This document shows positions 16,657 through 24,127 of a DNA stretch of 64,000 bases, piece by piece. The stretch's first letter is position 1; each line of letters starts with the position of its first letter. Both the position numbers and the translations under genes were made by a program. The stretch comes from an uncultured Eubacterium sp. (GTDB lineage Bacteria; Bacillota; Clostridia; Lachnospirales; Lachnospiraceae), in the NCBI GenBank assembly GCA_948579355.1, contig CAPAOV010000004.1, positions 62,001 through 126,000 of the forward strand. Reading direction: 5' to 3'. The notes below the pieces were generated by a model, which saw nothing but the letters and a program-made list of their open reading frames with translations, searched no databases and was not told the DNA's origin.

Positions 16657-17007
16657 TTTTACCCCGGATATCCACTTATTAAACGGGGCATATATTATTG
16701 TAGCAGAATGATTTCCAGCCAGTATGGAACGGAAATGCCGGATTCGTGTTATGAGAAGCTGAAAAAGGTTTACAGTATCTGGATATGTTCAAATCCGCCT
16801 AAGTACCGTAAAAATACGATTACCGCTTATTCCATGAATGAGCAAAATCTTGTTGGCAATGTGGCAGAGAAAGAAGAGAACTATGATATGCTTACGGTTC
16901 TTATCGTCTGTCTCGGAGGTTCCGTTGATGAAAATTATGAGGGGATTGTAGACCGTACTTTGATAAATGCGATTATTAGTATGATGACTCCGGACTCATG
17001 GATTTGA
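16657..17007 (+). pseudogene. Fragment of a PD-(D/E)XK nuclease family transposase gene
   Basis: About 117 codons starting near FYPGYPLIKRGIYYCSRMI and including YEKLKKVYSIWICSNPPKY, ITAYSMNEQNLVG and YDMLTVLIVCLGG, which are hallmarks of the Rpn/PD-(D/E)XK 'transposase' family (COG5464-like) abundant in Lachnospiraceae. The N-terminal nuclease start is missing, and the C terminus is cut after ISMMTPDSWI. The nominal GTG at 16639 reads out of the GNAT remnant and is not a natural start. Not expected to make an active protein. Confidence 0.78.
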
Positions 17008-17081
17008 GTTTGGGGTCTTTTATTAAGATAATGGAGGCGGAAAGGCCGCTATACCCATTATTAAAACAATAAGTTGTTTCA

Positions 17082-17110
17082 TTGATTTTTTTTGCAAAAT
17101 GGTGTAAAAT
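17082..17110 (+). promoter_or_regulatory. Promoter of the Gls24-like gene and fakA
   Basis: TTGATT (17082-17087), 17-base spacer, TAAAAT (17105-17110), about 44 bases before the ATG at 17154. Confidence 0.55.
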
Positions 17111-17153
17111 ATATATTAAGTGTGCAATAAAATAAGTAGATTGGAGGCTTACT

Positions 17154-17510
17154 ATGAAAGGACAGATGAATACCGAGATGGGGAAAATCATTGTGGATGA
17201 AGATGTGCTGGCAAAATATGCCGGTTCCGCAGCGGTCGAATGTTTTGGCGTCGTGGGAATGGCATCCGTTAGTGTTCGTGATGGTATTGTCAAATTATTG
17301 AAGAAAGACAATCTGCGCCATGGTGTTAATGTCACTGTAGAAGAAGGAAAATTATACATTGAACTTCATATCATTGTAGCTTATGAGGTAAGTATTTTGG
17401 CAGTTGCTGAAAATCTGGTTGACAATGTAAAATATAAAGTTGAAGAATATACAGGCATGGAAGTTGGCAGAATTACCGTATGTGTGGAAGGGGTACGGGT
17501 AATTAACTAA
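17154..17510 (+). CDS. Asp23/Gls24 family envelope stress protein (YloU-like)
   Basis: 118 residues, single Asp23 domain: IIVDEDVLAKYAGSAAVECFGVVGM at the start, VNVTVEEGKLYIELHIIVAYEV in the middle and the C-terminal VGRITVCVEGVRV. No export signal. In firmicutes this short form sits immediately upstream of the FakA/YloV gene, exactly as here (34 bases apart). The family is linked to alkaline and cell-envelope stress, and some members are tethered to the membrane; the precise activity is unknown. TTGGAGG precedes the ATG by 7 bases. Confidence 0.9.
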   Translation: MKGQMNTEMGKIIVDEDVLAKYAGSAAVECFGVVGMASVSVRDGIVKLLKKDNLRHGVNVTVEEGKLYIELHIIVAYEVSILAVAENLVDNVKYKVEEYTGMEVGRITVCVEGVRVIN

Positions 17511-17544
17511 TTAGCGGGCCTAATTTATTTTGGAGGAAATAACA

Positions 17545-19269
17545 GTGAATATAAAGACGATTGATGCCAAGGTAATACAAAAATGCTTTTTGGCCGGCGC
17601 CAATGCCATTGATGCCAAAAAGGAGAAAATTAATGATTTGAATGTATTTCCGGTTCCGGATGGTGATACGGGAACGAATATGACAATGACGATTATGTCG
17701 GCGGCGAGGGAAGTTGCCGCTCTGGAAAATCCGGACATGAAGAGCCTGTGCAAAGCGATTTCCGGCGGTTCACTCCGCGGGGCAAGAGGAAATTCGGGAG
17801 TTATCCTGTCCCAGCTTCTGCGTGGCTTTACAAAAGAAATTTCACACGAAAAAGAGGTAGATGCCGATGTTCTGACAAGAGCTTTCGAGAGAGCGGTGGA
17901 ATCTGCGTATAAGGCAGTAATGAAGCCGAAAGAGGGAACGATTCTAACCGTGGCGCGCGGTGGCTCGGATAAGGCGTTAGAGTTAAACGGGCATACCGAT
18001 AATCTCGCGGAATTTGTCAATCACATTATCATGCATATGCGCGATGTGCTTGAGCAGACGCCGGAGATGCTTCCCGTATTAAAAGAAGCCGGCGTGGTAG
18101 ATTCCGGCGGCGAGGGTCTGCTGACGATTATGGAGGGCGCGTACGACGCCCTGATTGGCAAACAAGTGAATTATGCGGTAGAGCCGGAAGTGAAACGAAC
18201 GGAAGCTGGCTCGGGTATTAAAGCAGAGGCTGTCGCAGACGCAGATATTAAATTTGGATATTGTACGGAATTTATTATTATGACGGACAAAGAGTTTCAC
18301 AGCAGGGATGAGAGGGAATTCAAAGGGTATTTGGAATCTATCGGTGATTCCATTGTCTGTGTTGCGGATGAAGATATCGTAAAAATCCATGTTCATACGA
18401 ACGACCCGGGATTAGCTATTCAAAAGGCTCTGACCTATGGCTCTCTGACGCGGATGAAGATTGATAATATGAGGGAAGAGCATAATGAGCGCGTCATTCA
18501 AAATTCCCGTCAGATGGCGGAAGAGCAGAAAGAAAACGACGCAAAACAGTCTGCGGATTCTATGGGTGATAAGACGAAAGAAAATGTTACTGTATCGGAA
18601 ATGCCGCACAAAGACAACGCTTTTATCAGTGTTTCCGTAGGCGAGGGATTGCGCGAAATCTTCCGCGACCTCGGTGTCGACTACATTATTGAGGGCGGGC
18701 AGACGATGAATCCGAGTACGGAAGACATTTTGAGCGCCATTCAGAAAGTGAATGCGGACAATATTTTCATTCTGCCGAATAACGGTAATATTATATTGGC
18801 TGCCGAACAGGCCAGAGAATTAACGGAAGACAAAAATATTGTTGTGATTCCGACGAAGAATATACCGCAGGGAATTACGGCAATGATAAATTTTGTCGAG
18901 GGGATGACGCCGGAAGAAAATGAAGAGGCGATGAGGCAAAGTCTGTCGGAAGTGAAATCCGGTCAGGTCACGTATGCAGTTCGCGATACGCTCATTGATG
19001 GAAAAGAGATTAAGGCCGGGGATATTATGGGATTGAGTGACAAGACAATCGAAACGGTCGGAACGGATGTCGTTGAGACAACGCTGGCGTTGTTAAAGAA
19101 GATGTTGGAGGAAGAGTCAGAAATTGTTACCATCTATTATGGTCAAGAGGGCTCGGAAGAAGACGCCAGAAAAATAGCTGCAGCGTTAGCAGAAGTCGAT
19201 GAGGATTTAGAGGTAGAAATACATTTTGGCGGTCAGCCGATTTATTATTATTTTGTCTCGGTTGAATAG
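17545..19269 (+). CDS. fakA: Fatty acid kinase catalytic subunit FakA (YloV/DAK2 family)
   Basis: 574 residues. N-terminal DhaL/DAK2 kinase domain (1-200) with the Mg-ATP motif NVFPVPDGDTGTNM (about 29-42) and GNSGVILSQLL. The middle and C-terminal parts match YloV (IHVHTNDPGLAI, then IEGGQTMNPSTEDIL and ILPNNGNIILAA). FakA, together with a DegV-type FakB that carries the lipid, phosphorylates exogenous fatty acids to acyl-phosphate for phospholipid synthesis. No FakB gene is in the window. Start: GTG at 17545, 8 bases after GGAGG (17532-17536); the TTG at 17530 overlaps that ribosome site and is rejected. Probably in an operon with the Gls24-like gene. Confidence 0.9.
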   Translation: MNIKTIDAKVIQKCFLAGANAIDAKKEKINDLNVFPVPDGDTGTNMTMTIMSAAREVAALENPDMKSLCKAISGGSLRGARGNSGVILSQLLRGFTKEISHEKEVDADVLTRAFERAVESAYKAVMKPKEGTILTVARGGSDKALELNGHTDNLAEFVNHIIMHMRDVLEQTPEMLPVLKEAGVVDSGGEGLLTIMEGAYDALIGKQVNYAVEPEVKRTEAGSGIKAEAVADADIKFGYCTEFIIMTDKEFHSRDEREFKGYLESIGDSIVCVADEDIVKIHVHTNDPGLAIQKALTYGSLTRMKIDNMREEHNERVIQNSRQMAEEQKENDAKQSADSMGDKTKENVTVSEMPHKDNAFISVSVGEGLREIFRDLGVDYIIEGGQTMNPSTEDILSAIQKVNADNIFILPNNGNIILAAEQARELTEDKNIVVIPTKNIPQGITAMINFVEGMTPEENEEAMRQSLSEVKSGQVTYAVRDTLIDGKEIKAGDIMGLSDKTIETVGTDVVETTLALLKKMLEEESEIVTIYYGQEGSEEDARKIAAALAEVDEDLEVEIHFGGQPIYYYFVSVE

Positions 19270-19326
19270 TAAATGTGATGAAAAGTCAGGATAAGTAAAT
19301 TTATGATTACGGAAAAGAGGGGAAAC

Positions 19327-19926
19327 ATGAATATTGTATGTTTAGATTTAGAAGGGGTACTGGTGCCGGAAATATGGATTGCGTTTGCAGAGGAGACGGG
19401 AATACCCGAGTTGAAAAGAACGACAAGGGATGAGCCGGATTATGACAAGCTGATGAATTTCCGTATACAGACGCTGAAGGAGCATTCGCTTGGTTTACGG
19501 CAGATACAGGAGACGATTGCCAAAATCGACCCGATACCGGGCGCCAGAGAGTTTTTGGATGAGCTGCGCGCTCTCACGCAGGTAATTATTATTAGTGATA
19601 CGTTTACGCAGTTTGCAGCGCCGCTCATGAAAAAACTCGGTTATCCGACTATTTTCTGCAATACTCTTGAGGTGGCAGAAGACGGGGAGATTACCGGCTT
19701 TAGAATGCGCGTGGAAAATTCCAAGTATACGACAGTGAAAGCTTTGCAGTCGATTGGTTATGAAACGATTGCCAGTGGCGACAGCCATAACGATTTAGGA
19801 ATGATTCAGGCTAGTAAAGCGGGATTTCTGTTTAAGAGCACAGAGCAGATTAAGGCAGATTATCCGGAACTTCCGGCGTATGAAGAATATGACGAATTAC
19901 TGGCAGCAATTAAAAATGCTTTGTAG
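19327..19926 (+). CDS. thrH: ThrH-type HAD phosphatase (phosphoserine phosphatase / homoserine phosphotransferase)
   Basis: 199 residues. HAD motif I reads DLEG (residues 7-10), giving MNIVCLDLEGVLVPEIW as in Pseudomonas ThrH; motif II ISDT, and motif IV GDSHNDLGM. ThrH dephosphorylates phosphoserine and can pass the phosphate to homoserine. With serC and serA at 33968-36231 it would complete serine synthesis from 3-phosphoglycerate; no classical serB is in the window. The start ATG at 19327 follows AGAGGGG; the frame extends upstream to 19303 without a better site. The methionine aminopeptidase gene follows 11 bases later. Confidence 0.88.
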   Translation: MNIVCLDLEGVLVPEIWIAFAEETGIPELKRTTRDEPDYDKLMNFRIQTLKEHSLGLRQIQETIAKIDPIPGAREFLDELRALTQVIIISDTFTQFAAPLMKKLGYPTIFCNTLEVAEDGEITGFRMRVENSKYTTVKALQSIGYETIASGDSHNDLGMIQASKAGFLFKSTEQIKADYPELPAYEEYDELLAAIKNAL

Positions 19927-19937
19927 AAGGGGACTGG

Positions 19938-20819
19938 ATGAATATGGCAAAGCAGATAGGACGTAATGAGCCTTGTTGGTGTGGAAGCGGACGCAAGTAC
20001 AAAGTATGCCACGCTTCCTTTGATGAAAAAATACATTCTTTTGAAGAAGCCGGACATATTGTGCCGCCGCATAAGATTATAAAGACGCCGGCACAGGTGG
20101 AAAAGATAAAGGAAAGTTGTGTGATTAATATTGCCATTCTCGATTATTTGGAGACGGTTATCCGTCCGGGGATGAATACGGCGGAGATTGATAAAATTGT
20201 CTATGAGATGACGACGGAGCGCGGTGCGGTTCCGGCGCCGCTGCATTACGAGGGATTTCCCTACAGTGTGTGTACATCAGTAAACGAACAGGTTTGTCAC
20301 GGATTTCCGTCCAAAGATGTTGTTTTACAGGAGGGCGATATTGTCAATGTGGATTGCTCTACGATTCTCAATGGATTTTATTCGGACTCATCTCGTATGT
20401 TTTGTATCGGGGATGTGTCTCCAGAAAAAAAGAAACTGGTAGAAGTCACGAAAGAATGCGTAGAAAAAGGGTTGGAGCAGGTGAAGCCGTGGGGCTTCTT
20501 AGGCGATATGGGGCAGGCCGTACACGACCACGCAGAAGCCAATGGCTATACGGTCGTGAGGGAAATCGGAGGACACGGAGTCGGGCTCGAATTTCACGAG
20601 GAGCCCTGGGTTGGATATAATTCCCGAAAGGGAGAAGAAATGCTTATGGTTCCCGGTATGATATTTACGATTGAACCGATGGTAAATATGGGAAAACAGG
20701 CAATTTGTACCGATTCCCATAATCATTGGGAAGTTTACACGAAAGACCATATGCCGTCGGCACAGTGGGAAATTATGGTGCTAGTGACCGAAGAGGGGCA
20801 TGAGGTACTTTGCTGGTAA
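19938..20819 (+). CDS. map: Type I methionine aminopeptidase with N-terminal SEC-C zinc motif
   Basis: 293 residues. The first 30 residues form a SEC-C motif (RNEPCWCGSGRKYKVCHA), a zinc-binding tag also seen on SecA and in other clostridial MetAPs, likely for ribosome or nascent chain docking. The peptidase core follows with HYEGFPYSVCTSVN, then the metal ligands: Asp in VNVDCS, Asp in FYSDSSRMF, His in GGHGVG, Glu in TIEPM and Glu near the end (QWEIMVLVTEEG). Removes N-terminal Met from new proteins in the cytosol. This gene is not in the usual secY-adk-map setting, so a second map may exist elsewhere. ATG at 19938 follows AAGGGGA; an ATG two codons later is an alternative. Confidence 0.93.
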   Translation: MNMAKQIGRNEPCWCGSGRKYKVCHASFDEKIHSFEEAGHIVPPHKIIKTPAQVEKIKESCVINIAILDYLETVIRPGMNTAEIDKIVYEMTTERGAVPAPLHYEGFPYSVCTSVNEQVCHGFPSKDVVLQEGDIVNVDCSTILNGFYSDSSRMFCIGDVSPEKKKLVEVTKECVEKGLEQVKPWGFLGDMGQAVHDHAEANGYTVVREIGGHGVGLEFHEEPWVGYNSRKGEEMLMVPGMIFTIEPMVNMGKQAICTDSHNHWEVYTKDHMPSAQWEIMVLVTEEGHEVLCW

Positions 20820-20884
20820 TCAGACGGTGGTAAGTCGGGGGCGGCCTGTCACAGTCCGGTTTGGAAGAAAGGAGACAAAAGATT

Positions 20885-21503
20885 ATGTTTAAGGGAAAAA
20901 GAGTGGGAAAAGCAGATGTAATTGTAACCGTTATTATTTTAATAGCTTTATATGCCGTCGGTATTTATAACGCCGTGGCGAGCAATCTGACTACTGATTT
21001 GGCGGCGATGAAGCCGGATGAGTATCGGACGGGGAAATATGTCGAGGCAGATGTGGCCGTGAATCTAGGCTCGTATTGTCAGGAAGAATCGTACCGTTTT
21101 CATTTTATCAAGACAGGTACGGCAGATTATTACGTTGTATCAACGAAAAAGGATGCAAAGGACTGTATCAGCCTGAAGACTAATAAAAATACCGAAGAAT
21201 GGGAAAAAAATGACGCAGGAGACGGAAAACTATATGCAAAACGGCGGCAAAGAGCCGGCAGTTCGGCATATTAAGGGGCAGCTTCGCAAATGTGATACGG
21301 ACGAAGCAAAATATCTGCGTGAATTTATGCAGGGTACGGAAGCTCTTGGTATCACCTATAGTGAATATTACATACAGGAGACCGATGGAATCGACGCCTA
21401 TGCTATTCTGATTGCGGCGCTTGGGATTACGTTTGTCATGGGACTTCGTTTCTTCCTGCAGAGCCGGCAGAATAAAAATTGGAAACCGGAAGAGGAAGAA
21501 TAA
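20885..21503 (+). pseudogene. Two-span membrane protein gene split by a frameshift in an A7 run
   Basis: ATG at 20885 after AAAGGAG opens MFKGKRVGKADVIVTVII with an N-terminal membrane helix (about 12-32) and an extracytoplasmic domain, but the frame ends at 21274. A second frame overlaps from 21210 to 21503 and supplies the rest: a continuation rich in charged residues, a C-terminal membrane helix (IDAYAILIAALGITFVMGLRF) and a charged tail. The switch falls in seven A's at 21204-21210; with six A's the reading continues EWEKMTQETENYMQ for about 205 residues in total. Either a recent mutation, a phase-variable or slippery run, or a sequence error. Family not recognised. The gene starts the block containing the LRR/ABC module. 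Confidence 0.7.
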
Positions 21504-21554
21504 GTTATGATTCTTTGAGACAAGGCTTGCCCTTTCTTTTCTGGATTTTGCGAT

Positions 21555-21586
21555 AACGGGATAATTGTTGCAACAATTATCCCGTT
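21555..21586. terminator. Perfect 32-base palindrome (terminator or operator)
   Basis: AACGGGATAATTGTTG at 21555-21570 followed without any loop by its exact complement to 21586. A short T-triplet follows, not a strong T-run. It lies between the frameshifted gene and the first LRR protein, 45 bases before the ATG. It could act as a weak terminator or a dyad operator. Confidence 0.6.
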
Positions 21587-21630
21587 TCAATCGTATATAT
21601 AGTAAAATAAAGTGCAGGATGGGGATTGCT

Positions 21631-23412
21631 ATGCGAAAAAAACAGTTGTTGCTTATGATAATCGCAGCGGTAGGCGCCGCTCTTTTTTTGTCGGTTATCG
21701 GATATGTATGGATGAAAAAGGACGAAGAAGAGCATGCCAGACGGCTGGCCGGTTATCGGGGAATATGGGTAAGTGCAGATGGCAAGTATAAATTAACGGT
21801 GCGTCGGACTACAAGTGCGCATATGGTCTTTTCACTTGAAAATAACGACACGGGACAGGCTCTTTCTTTTGCTTCCGCCGTTGCCACCGGTGATGGAGAG
21901 TATGTTTTTAATTATAGTATTGAATCATATAAAGAGAAGAATGTACAAAAGAGCAGATTGTGTTATGGTTCGGATTTTGAGGGGAAAATACTGCTAAATG
22001 AAAAAGAAATACACGTGAATGTGGAAAAGAATAAAAATAGGCAGGCAATTAGCGAAAGTGTTGTATTTCAGGGGAATCTGAAGAAAAGAGAGGCGCTTCC
22101 GAAAATAGAAGAGGTGAATTTGACGGCATTTATGGGGAAGCGTCTTCCGGAAAAGTATCATGAGTGGAAATCACTCGTCTGTCTGGAAGAGGAGCAGGGG
22201 AAAGTTTCCAGAGTACATATTATATGGGATGATAAAAGAAATTATAAAAGTATGGAAAAATATGTTATCGGTGATATTGATTGCTGCCGTCTGTTTTCGG
22301 AATTGGAACATACTCTTGGCAGGCCCGTGGCAGAAGAAAAATTAGATGACAACCGCTATAAGAGAGTGTTTGAGAAAGAGAACTTCCGGTATGAGTTTAT
22401 CAACGATGGTTATGGTCTTGTTGTAGAGGCAGACTGTCAGTACAGAAAGCCGGTACGGGGACGTCGGGAGGGAGATTTTATTATAGACGGGGATACGGTG
22501 CTGCGCTATTTGGGAGATTATGAGAAACAGCGCCATATTGAGCTGCCGGAAAGCGTCAGACAAATTGCAGAGGGGGCTTTTACCGTGGAGGACAGCGCGC
22601 TTTTTTCTGATTGTGTCCGTGTATCTGAGTTAAAGCTTCCCAAAGGAGTTTCGGTAGAGCCGTATGCTTTCCGCAATTGCGGGAAATGGAAAATTAAACT
22701 GGAAGACGGGTGGACGGCGGTAGAAGAAAAAAGTTTTGCCCACATGGTAGAAAAAGACATGCAGAGGTTCCGGTCAAAATGGGTAGAGGTAGTATTGCCG
22801 GAAACGGTGCGCCGGCTCAAAAAAAGTGCGTTTGCTCTGGAAGAGAGCGAGATACAGGAAATGTATGATTCGGAAACGCAGGTATCATCTCCGCTCGAGG
22901 TAAAGCTCAATGATACGTTGGAATATATAGAGGATGATGCACTGAAAGGAATTATTTGTAAAGATATACCTTCCCATCTGATTGAACTGGGAACGAACTT
23001 TTTTTACAAGAGTGAAAATTATGGTTTCAGCTTATATTCGGATGATACCTATCAGTTGCCGGCTACGCTGAAGAAGATAGCAAGAAGTACATTGCTTTCA
23101 CCAAACAGGTATGTTATTATAAAGGGAGATTTGCCACAGTTGTATGGGAAACTGGACTATGAAGAGGAATGCGACTGGGAGATACAGTTAAAAGATAAAG
23201 AGGAATGGGAAGAGCTGTTTAGGCGTCTTGTTGACGGTCAGCGTCTGACGGAGCAGGAGAAAGAGGAAATTCGGCTGCGGTTGTCCGGCAAGGACAAAAA
23301 TTATGGCGATTATTGGGAAGACGAATGGGAAATTGACGAGGACGATGGGGACGACTGGGATGACGACGACTGGGATGACGACGATTATGACTGGGATGAC
23401 GAGGAGGAATGA
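21631..23412 (+). CDS. Membrane-anchored leucine-rich-repeat-like surface protein with Asp/Trp tail (paralogue 1)
   Basis: 593 residues. N-terminal membrane helix (about 4-27) acting as an anchor, then a lipocalin-like beta domain beginning YRGIWVSADGKYKLTV, then BspA-type LRR_5 repeats from about residue 290 (VLRYLGDYEKQRHIELP, IAEGAFTV, LPKGVSVEPYAFRNC, VLPETVRRLKKSAF). It closes with some 35 residues of almost only Asp, Glu and Trp (WDDDDWDDDDYDW-like). Close paralogue of the 715-residue protein at 25737; the ABC exporter genes lie between them. The ATG at 21631 follows AGGATGGGG. The last codons double as the ribosome site of the next gene. Function unknown; a partner of the exporter is plausible. 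Confidence 0.75.
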   Translation: MRKKQLLLMIIAAVGAALFLSVIGYVWMKKDEEEHARRLAGYRGIWVSADGKYKLTVRRTTSAHMVFSLENNDTGQALSFASAVATGDGEYVFNYSIESYKEKNVQKSRLCYGSDFEGKILLNEKEIHVNVEKNKNRQAISESVVFQGNLKKREALPKIEEVNLTAFMGKRLPEKYHEWKSLVCLEEEQGKVSRVHIIWDDKRNYKSMEKYVIGDIDCCRLFSELEHTLGRPVAEEKLDDNRYKRVFEKENFRYEFINDGYGLVVEADCQYRKPVRGRREGDFIIDGDTVLRYLGDYEKQRHIELPESVRQIAEGAFTVEDSALFSDCVRVSELKLPKGVSVEPYAFRNCGKWKIKLEDGWTAVEEKSFAHMVEKDMQRFRSKWVEVVLPETVRRLKKSAFALEESEIQEMYDSETQVSSPLEVKLNDTLEYIEDDALKGIICKDIPSHLIELGTNFFYKSENYGFSLYSDDTYQLPATLKKIARSTLLSPNRYVIIKGDLPQLYGKLDYEEECDWEIQLKDKEEWEELFRRLVDGQRLTEQEKEEIRLRLSGKDKNYGDYWEDEWEIDEDDGDDWDDDDWDDDDYDWDDEEE

Positions 23413-23413
23413 C

Positions 23414-24127
23414 ATGTTAAGGATTGTGGAAATGACGAAATCATATGGCGGCAAGAGAGCGGTGGATGGATTGTCGCTGCATATTGTGCCGGGGGAAATT
23501 TACGGTTTTATCGGACACAATGGCGCCGGCAAGACGACAACCATTAAGTCTTGTGCCGGCATTTTACCGTTTGATTCCGGTGAAATATGGATTGACGGTA
23601 TGTCGATTCAAAAGGATGCGCTTGCTTGTAAAAAGAAGATTGCCTATATACCGGATAATCCTGATTTGTATGAATTTATGAGTGGAATTAAATATCTGAA
23701 TTTTGTGGCGGATATTTTCGAAGTGGAAGAGGACGTGAGAACGGAACGGATTCATAAGTATGCGGAGCTTTTTGAATTGACAAAAGATTTAGCGCAGCCG
23801 ATTTCAGCGTATTCTCATGGTATGAAGCAGAAGCTGGCCATCATTTCTGCATGGCTGCACGAGCCGAAGCTGATTATTATGGACGAGCCGTTTGTCGGCC
23901 TAGACCCGAAAGCTTCTCATACATTAAAGGAAATGATGCGCAGTATGTGTGATGCCGGCGGGGCCATTTTCTTTTCTACTCACGTATTGGAAGTGGCGGA
24001 AAAGCTGTGTGACCGAATTGCCATTATCCGAGATGGAAAGTTGATTTGCAGTGGAACGATGGAAGAGGTGAAAGGCGATACCTCACTCGAAGAGGTGTTT
24101 CTTGAAATGGAGGAAGAAACATGTTGA
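23414..24127 (+). CDS. ABC transporter ATP-binding protein
   Basis: 237 residues, complete ATPase. Walker A GHNGAGKTTT (about 37-46), Q-loop region AYIPDNPDLYEF, signature AYSHGMKQKLAI (variant of LSGGQ), Walker B LIIMDEP and H-loop STHVLE. It resembles ABC-2 type exporter ATPases (CcmA/EcsA-like). The ATG at 23414 is one base after the stop of the LRR gene, whose final GAGGAGG serves as the ribosome site. Its end overlaps the permease start by seven bases. It drives the membrane protein encoded next; the cargo is unknown. Confidence 0.92.
   Translation: MLRIVEMTKSYGGKRAVDGLSLHIVPGEIYGFIGHNGAGKTTTIKSCAGILPFDSGEIWIDGMSIQKDALACKKKIAYIPDNPDLYEFMSGIKYLNFVADIFEVEEDVRTERIHKYAELFELTKDLAQPISAYSHGMKQKLAIISAWLHEPKLIIMDEPFVGLDPKASHTLKEMMRSMCDAGGAIFFSTHVLEVAEKLCDRIAIIRDGKLICSGTMEEVKGDTSLEEVFLEMEEETC

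Noticed and set aside
16639..16660. GTG at 16639 as start of a new 122-residue gene
   Set aside because: Its first codons read across the GNAT remnant on the other strand, and the rest is a truncated transposase segment beginning near FYPGYPL.
17530..17544. TTG at 17530 as fakA start
   Set aside because: It overlaps the ribosome-binding GGAGG; GTG at 17545 has proper spacing.
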